DNA from: Aphis gossypii
Lineage: Eukaryota > Arthropoda > Insecta > Hemiptera > Aphididae
Reading direction: 5' to 3'
Assembly (NCBI RefSeq): GCF_020184175.1
Contig: NC_065531.1
Coordinates: 53,279,213-53,343,212, forward strand
DNA length: 64,000 nucleotides
This document shows, piece after piece, positions 26,801 to 38,830 of this stretch. Every line of letters starts with the position of its first letter. Within the stretch, counting starts at the first letter, position 1. The translations under genes were made by a program, and so were the position numbers. The notes beneath the pieces were generated by a model. The model ran no database searches, was not told the origin of the DNA, and saw nothing but the letters and a program-made list of their open reading frames with translations.

Positions 26801-27927
26801 CTAAGAAATTTAGCAAATGTAGGTACTTAAGTTATAATTTATAAAACATATCAAGCGTAATACTTTGCAGTTTGCACCGACTATATCGTGAAATCAGTTT
26901 ATTTTAATCCATTACTTTAAAAACGTTTTTATGTTCATATTGTTTTACAATATATTTTATATCTCTATTATTAATTCAACAGTTATATTATTACTTTTTA
27001 TGATTGCTAAATATATTATCCAATTACTTATAATAATTATATCACCAACTTTTTTTAGCTGATTTGGTAGTGATAATTGTACTGTAGGTATCATTTCATC
27101 AAACCTACTGAATAATATGATTATATCTGTAATAGGTAATAAAAAACAATTACGGTACGTATCCAAAATTACGAAATTCGTTTTCCGTATATTATTTTTC
27201 AGTTTTGTAATTTATATTGTATGCAAATAATTCATGATGAATACGATTTCTAATAATATTTTTTTTATTTAAGTACAATTTTGTTGTATGATAGCATAAA
27301 ATAAATGCCATGAAATGAATCCAACTATACAAATTTATATACCTACTGGCCTTATATATTGATTGATATTATACCAAAAGAACTACTGATACAAAAATAT
27401 AACATTAAGCATTTGAATGAGAATATTTTACATAAAATGTACTGACAAAGTAAACTTTGTATACCTATAGGTACTCATATATCTACCAATAAATAACCAG
27501 TAGCTTAGATTTCGTTTAAATTTTCACTTAATAAAATGGTATCAACAAAATTATTTTCATATAATAATATTATACATTGTATTAGAAATTTGTGTTTGTA
27601 TTCGTTTTTTTTTTTTTTTTTGATTTACGAGCTGTCATATCTGACCATATTTCGAATTTCAAAGGCGAAATACTGCTGTGTTCATTATCATACAACGCAC
27701 GTCTTGATATACGAGTATAAACTATTTTCTACAATGTATTTGTTATCTTGCGTGATTCCCATTATATGCATGACAATTGAAGAAAAGGAAACGATCGATA
27801 CGGAAATGAATCTGGCACTATTCTAGCGCTGTACATTATTATATTTAATAATACGCATAACCTTTCGACTTTTTATAACACATATACGCACATATTGTAT
27901 AATTAATTTTGAATCTATAAAACAAAT
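23881..27927. other. mostly AT-rich noncoding stretch
   Basis: No gene supported. GC-richer spots at 24,055-24,150 and 24,885-24,950 hold no motif I can name. The 64-codon minus frame at 26,013-26,207 lies over a segment containing AGGGTTCCGTG, a string also seen in some insect transposable elements (recollection only). The 96-codon plus frame at 27,536-27,826 includes a run of Phe from poly-T and is treated as chance. Confidence 0.5.
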
Positions 27928-28081
27928 GTATTGATATGTTTTATTATTGTGTTGGAGAGATTTTTAGTAGATACTATTTTTATCTCGGAGATTATGATTA
28001 AGTAGGACATGGCATGTGTTTTGCTAATACTCCCAGGTGATCACCTATCCGGGAACTAGCAACGGAAAGTATTGATATGTT
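27928..28081 (-). mobile_element. short retroposon-like insertion (SINE-like) with 13-bp target-site duplication
   Basis: The perfect direct repeat GTATTGATATGTT occurs at 27,928-27,940 and again at 28,069-28,081 and encloses 128 bp. Read on the minus strand, the insert starts TTTCCGTTGCTAGTTCCCGG, passes through a 38-bp imperfect palindrome (28,023-28,060) centred on the perfect 12-bp palindrome AGGTGATCACCT (28,035-28,046), and ends in the A-rich string AATAATAA next to the second repeat. The palindromic part resembles the intermediate-element/box-C region of eukaryotic 5S rRNA (about 25 of 35 positions by eye, ungapped). Long target duplications and an A-rich 3' end are typical of LINE-mobilised SINEs. 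The 5S relationship is an inference, and a foldback element is the alternative. Confidence 0.6.
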
Positions 28082-28499
28082 ATATTAATACATTTTAACT
28101 AGAATTTTGGTTTTATTCATATAAATTATACCGGATAAAATATGTATAAATCAATATATTCCAAACAATCGAATAACAGAAACAAAATTATAATAGTATT
28201 TAAATCAGTGTCCTGGAAGCCGGAATAATTCATATATCATACAAATTACATATTATACACATTATACAAGTACATTACGAATAAACATTCGTTAGTAGTT
28301 TGGTTTGTTTGTTTTCCATTTGTTATTTAATACATAAAATCATCATACTGCTGGAGACCATGTAATGCTTAAAGTTATGCACTAATTAAAACAAAAACAG
28401 ACAAATATAATATTCTATAAAAATAAAATGCAGTAAAGGTTATCGATATTATACTATCCGACTATCGGTTAAACTTAATGCACGTTAAGGTACCAATTT
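28082..28499. other. AT-rich noncoding stretch
   Basis: Nothing recognisable between the retroposon-like insertion and the next CpG-rich block. Confidence 0.6.
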
Positions 28500-29460
28500 A
28501 TAAAATATATAGGTGTGCATATCACCGTCTACAGATCACCTTGGCCGCCGGGTAAAATCTCGTAACGACGGTAGGTAATTATCATTTTTATTTCGGTAAA
28601 GGATCGAAACGAATTTTTTGGGTTACAATACGATGGCAATTTCAAGCTTCCGACCAGCTCTGGCCGGTAGTCTGCCACCGCCGCGAGGGCTCTAGAACGT
28701 CTATAAGTTGCATTGAAAATAAATTGCACCTCGTTAAATGAGTTTTAAACGGACTCTGTGTGCGGCGGCGGTACGGTATATAATCACCGGTGTTTATTGT
28801 TATTAACCGCACGTATTACACGATGCTCCCGGTTTCTAATAACAAGCCGTGTATAATTGAAACATATATATATGTTTAAGAGAAAAATTAGTGTCTTGTT
28901 AAAAAACGTTTAGCGCAGAAAATCCCTGTGTGCGTCGGCTGTAGTATATTAAACCACGTAGGATACTGCAATTACGGTCGCAGGTCATAAAATAATAGGC
29001 TACAAAAATTAACTTTCTTTCGTAGTAGGTATAAAATATGTATACAATAAGTATACGTACGAGTGCAGTAGTGATGTGTATTTGTGTCCCGCGGTATGTT
29101 TGTGATAGCGTGTCTCTCTGTATATATAATAATATATATTCGCTTGCGAGCTTCTCTCAATAACAATTTTCCCGGCACACCTGGTATCACGGAGACACAC
29201 ATATTGCTATTCAAAACGTTTTTCTTATTATTATATAGAAAAATATGCGCGCAAAGCCATAAATAACGTTATGTCTGCGCGCGACAATACACCCCTCGAG
29301 CAGTATCAATGACGATGGTGGTTTGAAAAATCAATTTTTATATTATTTTACAAATATACGCCTTCCCTTTGGTTGTTGTGGTTTTTTTATGTATATAATA
29401 TAGCACGTACCGAACAATCGAATTGTCACGCCACCCTCGTCGAAGAATTCCGTACATAAA
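28500..29460. other. CpG-rich patch, regulatory-like
   Basis: Alternating GC-rich blocks (28,525-28,800: ccttggccgccggg, tgtgtgcggcggcggtacgg; 28,915-28,985; 29,080-29,200; 29,270-29,300) within AT-rich DNA. Frames of 60-80 codons occur on both strands at 28,529-28,729 and 28,972-29,266. They overlap in opposite directions, lack any recognised domain and are not called. A cis-regulatory or 5'-end role is possible. Confidence 0.3.
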
Positions 29461-30340
29461 ATCACGATACGCATAAATTATATTTTGTGTATTATATTAT
29501 AATATAAGAAATGAGCAGCTTGGCGTATATTATTGGCACCAAGGATAGCCTTATTTGGTAGACGAGCAATCGGTTTTCGAAAAACGGCTTTTTAAAATTC
29601 TTGAATTATTTGAAAAACTAACCAGCCACACATACTATATAAATTCTAAAAAATAAAAAAATCTATTCTAGCGCCAACTTGTTATTTTTAGATTATTTAA
29701 GAAAATGAAAAAGTAAAACTGAAATATTTGTGCAAACATAATTAAAATATTGTATAATATGGCAATTATAATATGTATAATATATAAATTAATTGAATTA
29801 TTTTGTTTACCTGATGCTAACTGATTATTATTTTTTTTCAAATAAAATAATTTATTTAAGACAAGTGTATGTGTACCTTTTTATGACAAAGTGCACAGTG
29901 TATAATATTTTAATAATGTTAAATCCTGAGCTCGGGCTTACTGGTTATAATACATAATATAATTATTATAGCAGTGAAAATATATATTTTGAAACAAATC
30001 TTTCTTAGAACTACCTATGGTCCGTAGGATTCTTAAATTAATAATTTTACTTATGTGGATAATATTGTGTGTGCATTGTGATATATACTCGTTGTTTATA
30101 CATGCGATCTGATTGATATCGAATACACATAGATTTCATCCCTACTCTACTGGACCAACTCTAATAATTCATACATGGGTCTTGAACGATAAACGGACTA
30201 AAAGTGTTTCCATTTATTTATTGATGGACGTATATTATATACAAGGTCGGGGTACCTACATCTGGTGCAGATGCACTACAACACGCGTGCGATGGGGTAA
30301 AATATTATAATAATTTATTATTATGTACAATATTGTGAAA
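29461..30340. other. AT-rich noncoding stretch
   Basis: No gene supported. The 65-codon frame at 30,113-30,310 has no recognised domain. Confidence 0.5.
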
Positions 30341-30850
30341 CCCCGCTGCAGTTGTAGCTGAAACGATCGAAAGGAGATGACGTCCGGCCGTGTGCCACAC
30401 AGCAATTATACTACGATTTCCGAGTGCAGGTGACGGGCGCGCACGTACATGCGCGATTATTATAACTCTAACATTATTTGTCACGCAAAACACAGAAGTC
30501 GCCATCGAGAAATAAAGACGTGTTGTTATTTGATAGGGTCCCGCCCGATGTCCAAATATACTGCGTACAGTGGTGACGGCGTGTCACATGCTGTTGTGCA
30601 ATTTTTACGTTCGCGCTACTGTGATATTAATATACGACGAAAAAAAAAAAAAATAAATAATAAACGAGTAAATCCGGTAAACGGGCTGGCAACGAGACGT
30701 CGTAAATCGTCCGGACACCAATCGCCGTGCGCCAGTGCAGTTGTAAATATTTTTTTTGTCCTCGTGTCGCGGCCGATTGATTAAGTCGTTTGAATGCAAT
30801 TCGATTATTATGACTTAATTCGATCGTTGGCACAGAGCCTGCCTGTGCGC
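30341..30850. other. CpG-rich patch with overlapping frames on both strands
   Basis: GC-rich block (agatgacgtccggccgtgtg, gacgggcgcgcacg, tgtcgcggccg). The longest plus frame is 111 codons (30,449-30,784) and reads through a poly-A tract as Lys-Lys-Lys-Lys; minus frames of 64-68 codons overlap it. No domain or signal peptide is recognised on either strand. Most likely regulatory or untranslated DNA. Confidence 0.25.
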
Positions 30851-33800
30851 ATACCGTTTACTGCAAAATTATTGTAATCAGCCGAAAAATATTCAAACAT
30901 ATAGGTAGGTATCTCAAATGTCGATAATATTTTTTCGACTATCACGTACAGACATCTGTCCACAGCAAGTTTAATATTATTATGTACAATATAGATATGT
31001 ACTTAATATTTAATATTATATTATACTCTAATCCACACACCAATAATGTTATAATACCTATTCGTCGGTTTATTCCCGAATCGTATCGTGATTTCCTTGA
31101 CAGCCATAAAACGTATAAGCACATATTAGGGTAGCTAATTTAAAAAAAAAATGTTATATTATAATGATATAACTATGAAATGCACTATTCAAATAATTTA
31201 TAAGAATATAACATAAACCAATAATCTTTGTACGATCTTTCGTTCAAAACGATTTTTCTTTATTTTTATGTTCATAGGAGTAATCATTATAATCACTTAT
31301 TTACAATGCCTAATACATATTTATAATTATAATAACATACAATACAATACATTTTTTGTTTCAAAGATAGAAAACGGTTGAAAAAAATTGGAGTGAATTA
31401 ATTACTTCCACTCGATGATTTTATACAGTTTTTAATCGTCGTTGAATAAAATATACATATAATATGCGAGAAACGACTTGGCTTGTGTCATCGCACGCAG
31501 TCATAATATTGTGATTAATGCTCGAGCATACAACGTTTCCGTGCATTATTTCCTGCGGCACTCGTTAATATAAACTGCTTTACTGTTGTTCCAAGAAATG
31601 TCAAAAATTATCTTACGAAGCTCTTTGGCGTTATATTACTACACAAAACTGAAGACAAAAAACTTGTCAGCGCTGTTTTCTTGTTCCGGAAAATAACGGG
31701 AGCCTAATTAACGCTGTCCCGTAACTCAAAGGTTAATATTTATTAATCAACCTTTATTTTTCTAAATAATTCGAGTTTTTATTTTGTAGATTTTTCAATG
31801 AAAAATTAATAATAATTACGCTTTAAAACATTTTTAATGGTTAAAGTATAATTAAAGTAAAATAAATTATTTTAAAACCAATAACGGTTGAATAATTTTA
31901 GTACAAATAATATTTAATTATTTTAATATTAAAAATAATTTAGCCTATGACCTATTTGTATAAGCTTTATAATTTAGTTATGTAAGTACCTAATAGTATT
32001 TAGTGTACAATTATTATTTTTCTTTTAACTTTTTACATAAAATTAAAAATATTATATTATTTACAATGCCATAATTAATAAATAAAACGTTGATTCAAAA
32101 TTCGTATACTTTTAGTGTAGGCAGAATACAACTTATAGTGTATATTAATATCGGATAATAACAATTAGTTATATAGACTAGTGTACCGTCGTAGAAAATA
32201 TCAATTTTAATCAGTTTCGTTTTTATTGTACATGACGTGTGCGTTAATGAATCTAGCATAATATTCCACTAATATACTTTATTAAAATTAATACAAAAAC
32301 GTTAATAGAAACTACCAACAGACCTTTCCATTTTATATAAAATTGTTTTATTCCAAACGCACCACTAGCACTACTGACACTATTATCTAAAATCTAAATA
32401 AATCATCATCACATACAAACTGAATACCGTAAATATTGATTGAAATACTGTAATAGTAAAACTGTTCATGGCATAAAATACTCAAATCACAGATGTGTGC
32501 CCAAATATTTTATCAAAAGTGCCTACTCGGTGTAATTTTCCTGTAAAGTAGGTATATATTGTTATTCGAAAGTATTTAATTAATTTATTTTATTATTTAA
32601 TATGGACGTGAAAATTATTATACGCTTATAATACCATTACGACAATACATCATATTACACGCATTATAATTCTGAACTACTTGGCAATATACTCTTAATT
32701 TAAATCGATAAGTACATTTGTAAAAATGCTTTACAAAATATTTTGTAATATTAAAAGTCTTATAAATGGCTCAAGAGCGCTTTTGAATTTATATTTTGAT
32801 TAAATATAAATTTAAATATAAATAATAAAAATAATTCAATTTAGCAGAATGCAGATTTATTTAATATAAAAAAAAGTAAGTTATAAAAGAAAATTGTATT
32901 AGGTCTCTGAATAAAGTTTATAATACATAAAAGTTGTAAATTATACTTCAAATAAATAATAGCGTTGATAAAATACTTTAGCAAATTGTGTATACAACAA
33001 AAGCTGCTTTCATTTCATTTTGCAAAACCACTTAGGAACATTATAAAAGTACAGTAAATAATCGCATTTGACATAATTTAAAAATAAAATACTACCTATA
33101 CACTTTTATACAAATCTAATAATAAATAATACAATTATTATTGCCATATAGTTATCTCATTTCTGCGGTATTTTATTTTTTCACTTTCAATATTTCCTTA
33201 ATTTTATTTATGTATAATATTATATAAAATATACGTATTTTTAAACATGTTTTTATTTGCCATAATTCAAAGTCGTAATAAAAAATATTTTATCTTCAGG
33301 AAAATGTGCTCTTTTTATGGTCTCACGTATTGTACCTACGTATTATGCGTATCTCCAATATAGTAATATAAAAGATAAAGCTTTCCTTGGAAACCTTTGG
33401 AAAATATTAAAATGTATTTATTAATACAGAAAGGTACCTACTAGCTGTATCTTATTATAATTTAGTAGGGATTGTGGCATCGTTCCAAACAGCTTTCTGT
33501 GACGTTTAATTTTAACTTTTACGTTTTGCATCTATGTACAATATACCTACATAAATTATATATGATGTATATTATACACACTACATACCAAAGTGTAATC
33601 ATTTTGAATAATATTCTGATATATATATAAATATGGATTATATACATTATGTAGAATAATATACGTAACCGATATTGAGCGATATAATAATTTAAATATT
33701 TAAAGGCATTGAAAATAATAATAAAACATAAAAAATTTATTAGGTTTTGATAATATCGTTTCATAAAGGTAAAAAAAAGATATTTTATACACGTTTTAAA

Positions 33801-34269
33801 CCATTTATTTTATGGTGGTACCTACGATATTCGAATAGAAATTTGGAACCGATAAGAAACCACATCATGTGATATTTCGATGCCATGTTATTTTATCACC
33901 ATGATATTATTGGTTGAGATTATAAATAATTAGGTACCTAAACACCTAGTTTAACGCGCGTTATAAAATGACTACATTTCATAATCCCGTGTACCTATTG
34001 CGCAAATAACACTGAGCTTATATAGATTATTATTGTATTGTTAACATCAGCCTCGCAATAATAATAAATTATTATATATTTTATGTAAATGGACAATATG
34101 TGTAGAAAAATTCGCGTATCATACCCAAATCGATTAGCGGGAATGAGCGATATACTATACGACAGATCGTTGTAGTTTCAGGAGCACTCAAATAACCAAT
34201 GCCGAACATGTACCTATACATAACATCTACTTAATACTTATACTAGTTATAAAATTATACATCAAGTGT
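30851..34269. other. AT-rich noncoding stretch containing one conserved-looking island
   Basis: No gene supported. The GC-richer island at 31,470-31,755 is listed separately. The 81-codon minus frame at 33,519-33,764 is made of Ile/Tyr/Leu codons from AT repeats and is not called. Confidence 0.5.
31470..31755. promoter_or_regulatory. putative enhancer island with paired inverted repeats
   Basis: A GC-richer 285-bp island. It contains ACGGGA (31,696-31,701) facing TCCCGT (31,717-31,722) around a homeodomain-type core TAATTA. Immediately after comes AAAGGTTAAT (31,728-31,737) facing ATCAACCTTT (31,746-31,755), 9 of 10 complementary, which contains nuclear-receptor-like half sites (AAGGTTA). 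The density of motif-like inverted repeats suggests transcription-factor binding. No target gene is visible. Confidence 0.25.
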
Positions 34270-34935
34270 ATAATGTAACATCTCCGCCGTCGCGGGCACA
34301 TCCACTCGGACATTCCACACAATTACACCCGAAAACTGGCGCAGCCTAAATACGATTATCATTATTATTATTATAATGCCGTCGGTGTATATAATGTATA
34401 TTTTAATGCGACGACGGTGTCGGCAAAGGTGTGAAAACCGGCCTTATAAAATAGGAAAATAATAAGAGGAGGCGAAAAAAATAACACTCCAGATAATGAT
34501 TGTTATCGCCTCACAGAGATGGCATGTACACATATTATTATATTATATAAATATGTAGGTATGTATATAATATACACATACATATAAAACACATATCATA
34601 CAGCCTATATAATATAATAATATACGATAGAGTGGATAATTACTGTTGTTATGTGTGCGCGCCGTTGTTTTCGACAGAGATTGTGTAGGAGGTGTGGTGG
34701 TCGCGGCAGTGGCGCGTCTGCAACGCGCCCAGTTATATTGTTTTTATTAGTCTTTGGCGTTAAGGTGTGAAATAATGGGTGTCGGGCTAGTTGTAAACCT
34801 ATACATAACAAGGGCACACAAATTATTGTAGGTAAGTCTCGTTTGTCTGTATGATGGTACACACCGACAGCGCTCGTTGATCTGCTAACGAGATCTCTAT
34901 ATAAATATACGTAGGTATATGTACACACATCCATA
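34270..34935. other. CpG-rich patch
   Basis: Two GC-rich blocks (34,282-34,440, including ctccgccgtcgcgggcac; 34,655-34,730, including gcggcagtggcgcgtctgca). A 109-codon minus frame (34,605-34,934) crosses the second block; it has no recognised domain and ends in Tyr/Ile-rich sequence from AT repeats. Regulatory DNA or an untranslated exon are possible. Confidence 0.25.
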
Positions 34936-36914
34936 TAATATTATACACAGGTGCAAACACAAAATTTGTACTGACCTAACCTGTAATTCATAATATTGTA
35001 TATTGCGACCGTTCCTGATCGTCGCCCCCCACGCCTACATTGGAAATGAATATAAAACATTGTTTTACCTCCGATGTATCTACTATTATACGACTGTTAT
35101 AGTACCTATTAATAATAATAACAACAATAATAATATTGTACTCGATATGACTACGTTGATATTAAAGCCAAATCAACATTCGTTAAAAACACGTCTCATC
35201 GTCAGTACGCAAACGTATTTTGATAACGATATTGTTACCACATCATTTTATAATCAGACGTCATTTAAAACCCTTAGATATTGTATTACTTATATATTAG
35301 TTCAACTTTAATTTTTAGTACACCGACTACCAAGAAGCAAAAGTTTTTATTCCCCGAGAAAGAAGAGTAAAACTAAAATATTACGATTGTGACTCGAGCC
35401 GTTCATAGAAATATTAAAATGCGTCAATGCGACACATATTGTATAAATGTTTGATACAATGATGTAGGTACACGATCAGCAGTTGTCCTGATAACAATGA
35501 TTGTTATTAATCATACACCTTTTGTTCGAACTTCAAATACAAGTTAACAATGATGAATATTTGAAATTGAATAATTTTGCTTGTTTTAACATGTAATAAT
35601 AAAAATATTGAGTAATAACTAATAATAGTGTGTTGATATTTCGGTGTCATAGCGTATCTATGAATTAATGTTTATTTATTTTGTAGACTTGTAGTTATCA
35701 TTTAACTCTTAAAGTATTTTATATAGAATATAGATAATATATTTATAAAATAAATCCTAACTAAAATATTATATGATTAGTAATAGTCACGTTATACAGT
35801 TTTATTATTATATACATATTATATAAGTAGGTACATTGTATAATCTATAAAATAATCACATTTATTTTATTTATAAAATCAATAAACAACAGTAAATACA
35901 ATAATACAAATATATGATATAATAATATACATTATAAATAACATTAATAATAATTAAAGTATGTATACTTCAATACATAAACGACAAACACTGTACTGAC
36001 TGTAGTTGTTGTACCAACGCAAATACACAATTTTCAACAACAATCAATACTACACAAACTGCAAACTATCCACCTCTTACTAGTCCTATCTTTCACAATG
36101 TCCATTTAGAAATTGTATACCTAATATTACGTTTTTATGTTTATTGGAAATATATAAATAAAATAAAAGCATCATATTTCAGAACAAGTGTATCGTATTG
36201 AAAGTACTTGTTTTACTTCACTCATATTGCTGGATAAAAGGTAGTGATTTATTGTTGTTTTAAAAATCTCAACAAATCATTACGTGTTATTAAATAACGC
36301 ATGATAATTTTAATTGTACACTTTATCAATAAATCCGATAGTTCTTCATACAAGCAGTGATTTATAAATTTATAATTATTAAATGTTTGTATGATTTATG
36401 TTTTTGGATAGGTGTATCAAATTTTAAATTAAGTTTAAAAAAAAAATAGGTGTTTTATATCACACTTTGAACACTACAATAAAAAATTTTGGCTAATAAA
36501 TAAATTATTTTTAGTTGTAGTTTAAAATTTAAACGACATGTTAGTTAAATTTGCATTTAATTTTTTGGTCTTAAGATTAAATCGTAAATGTCCTTAATGT
36601 TGTTGATTATTCAAACTTAAAAAATAATTATTTAAACTTTTAGATTTTGTTTTTTACGTATGGTTGTTAATTTTTTATTATTATAAATATTATTCATTTT
36701 ATTTGTAAGCTAAAGTTTTAAAAGTACTTACAAAAGTAGGTACATAAGTTATCTATGAAATAATATTACACTACGGTATTTAAATGTAGGTATAAGCAAA
36801 TATTTGTTATTCTCACTATAAACAATAGTGCTCGATTTAAACTTGTTTTTCTTTTGAGATTAGTTATCTTTGCTTTTAAATTTATACCATTCTTACTATC
36901 TTAATTTTGTGGAT
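34936..36914. other. AT-rich noncoding stretch
   Basis: The 102-codon plus frame at 35,003-35,311 contains eight consecutive Asn from an (AAT/AAC)n tract and has no recognised domain. Nothing else is seen. Confidence 0.5.
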
Positions 36915-37222
36915 CGATCGAAACAAACAAGACCGCCCACGGGGACAACCAAGAGGAGCTTTGCACTTTCCTGAAATTTTAAAAATATACTTATATCACA
37001 TATTTAATAAAATATAATAAAAAATATTTCCAAGATTTGATTAAAACTGATGTTGGAAACAGTGACAAAAAATTAAAATTGAAAGTCAGAATAAGATCAC
37101 GGTGGTTTTAACGATAAAATAGGAATTTTGATCTTTCTCCGGGAGATGGACCCTGAGGCCGACATTGAAAACAAGGCGAACGCCTTAAACAGGATTTTTA
37201 AATTTAGTGTTTTTTTTTTTTA
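36915..37222. other. two coding-looking blocks of uncertain strand
   Basis: Two GC-rich blocks stand out from AT-rich DNA. The first (36,921-36,975) reads NKTAHGDNQEELCTFLKF before a stop on the plus strand, and is also open on the minus strand directly behind an acceptor-like site (aaatttcag) as ESAKLLLVVPVGGLVCF. The second (about 37,140-37,205) reads MDPEADIENKANALNRIFKF on the plus strand. An 11-T run follows at 37,209-37,219. They may be exons or relics of a decayed gene or transposon; no family is recognised. Confidence 0.2.
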
Positions 37223-38580
37223 AATCTATTTACTTCGGCGAAACACAATATTATAATAAAATATAGTATCTAAAGTAGATTTACAATACCTAACGCGACG
37301 AACGCATAATTATAAATTGGAGCACATAACACATTGTAATTAAATACGTGTTTCCAGCATTTTCAAACAAGTTTTGTAGAATTTTCATTTTTTCCATTTT
37401 CTCTAAGAATAACTGCATGAACAATAATATTTTAAGGTGACGCATAAATATAGAGGGTATTATGTGTCATTTTATATGGGTACTCATATCTTGTGTATAC
37501 CGTATATTACACAACTCATATAATATATTATTATATAGTCATTCTTGTACGTCACATATGTATGATTAAAACAAGAAACCATTAATAAAATGATAAAAAA
37601 AATTCTGTGCAATTTGCCCCGAAAACAATACCTATAATATTATAATATTAGCAGTATTACATATAAAGAAAAACTGCTCAAATAGATATCAGTCACTCGT
37701 AATGTGATTTCGATGTTTGTGCTTTACGAATGTTGGTTACCGTCTGGACAACTCGTATTATAGGTACCTACCTCGATTGCTTCACGATCATAAGGGGTAT
37801 TAATTTTATTCATAAATGAAATATATGTTGTATTTTGCAAAAAAATCGTTATTATCAAGTGAAAAATCAGCGTATACGTGTTATTTTAATTAAGTAAGTA
37901 ATAGTTCGACTCTTCGACTTAACAATACAATATTTTAAACATTTATAGGTAGGTTAAATCGATCGCTTCTTGTCGAGGAGATGACTGATCTTTCACAGTT
38001 ATGAGATAATAGAACTATATTACTATGATATAAAAATATCTATTTTTATTATTATTATTATAAATTAAGATTATACGTCACCATGATCATCGGTCAGCTA
38101 TAATGACAAACACAATCGATAAAAATACATCTAACTTTGACGGCAGTCGTTGAAAAATATAATCGTGTGTCTTGAGCTGTGGCGAACGATCGTTAAACTA
38201 CATATTTTATGGCCAACTTTTGTGATGCCATAAGGCAGTAGTGAAACAGAACGACGCCGGCAAGGACAGATATATGTATTCTGTAATCGGGTACATAATT
38301 TAAAAAACGTAACATAAGACAAAAATTTCGTCTGAAAAAAATACCTAGAATGGGGGAATACAACGAATATCCCAATGTGTATATAATTGAATTTAATCCT
38401 ACCGAAGTTGATTTTTACGCGTTTATTTTTAATTTTTTTTTAACTGAAATATGTTCATACACATAGTAACCAGGCAGTTAATGAAAAAAAAAATTTAAAA
38501 AACAAAAATGTTCACCAAAGCAAATAGTTAATGGGCAATAAATTTGTCGCACAAACCGTTGACTTAAACCAATTGAGTGG
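37223..38580. other. AT-rich noncoding stretch
   Basis: No supported gene. Minus frames of 60-63 codons at 38,131-38,375 overlap in two phases and have no recognised domain. Confidence 0.5.
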
Positions 38581-38830
38581 AACCGAATATTGTGATTTTC
38601 CTTGAACACCAGAGCGGCATACCGTGTCATGCGTGTGTCTGCGCGTGTAGCGTAGGTACTACGTACATTTTATGATATGCTTCTTCAGTAGATTTATACA
38701 TATTATATACATTATAGGTAGTATTTATAAGTGTATAAAATATTTAACGCGCACTGGTGCAATCGTGGTCTCCGCGAACTGGTCCGGTTTGGCGAACGAC
38801 AACGTTTTATATAATAAAAAAAATCGTATG
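38581..38830. other. small CpG-rich patch
   Basis: Two GC-rich blocks (accagagcggcataccgtgt…gcgcgtgtagcg at 38,608-38,652, and gcgcactggtgcaatcgtgg…ggcgaacgac at 38,750-38,800) either side of AT-rich DNA. The 80-codon plus frame (38,672-38,914) has no recognised domain. Confidence 0.2.

Noticed and set aside
35003..35311. 102-codon frame with Asn8
   Set aside because: The Asn run comes from an AAT/AAC microsatellite and the rest is AT-driven.
37096..37112. Short similarity to the U1 snRNA string GATCAC…GGTGGTTTT
   Set aside because: Only about 15 bases agree, with a gap. No flanking U1 stem, Sm site or promoter element is present.
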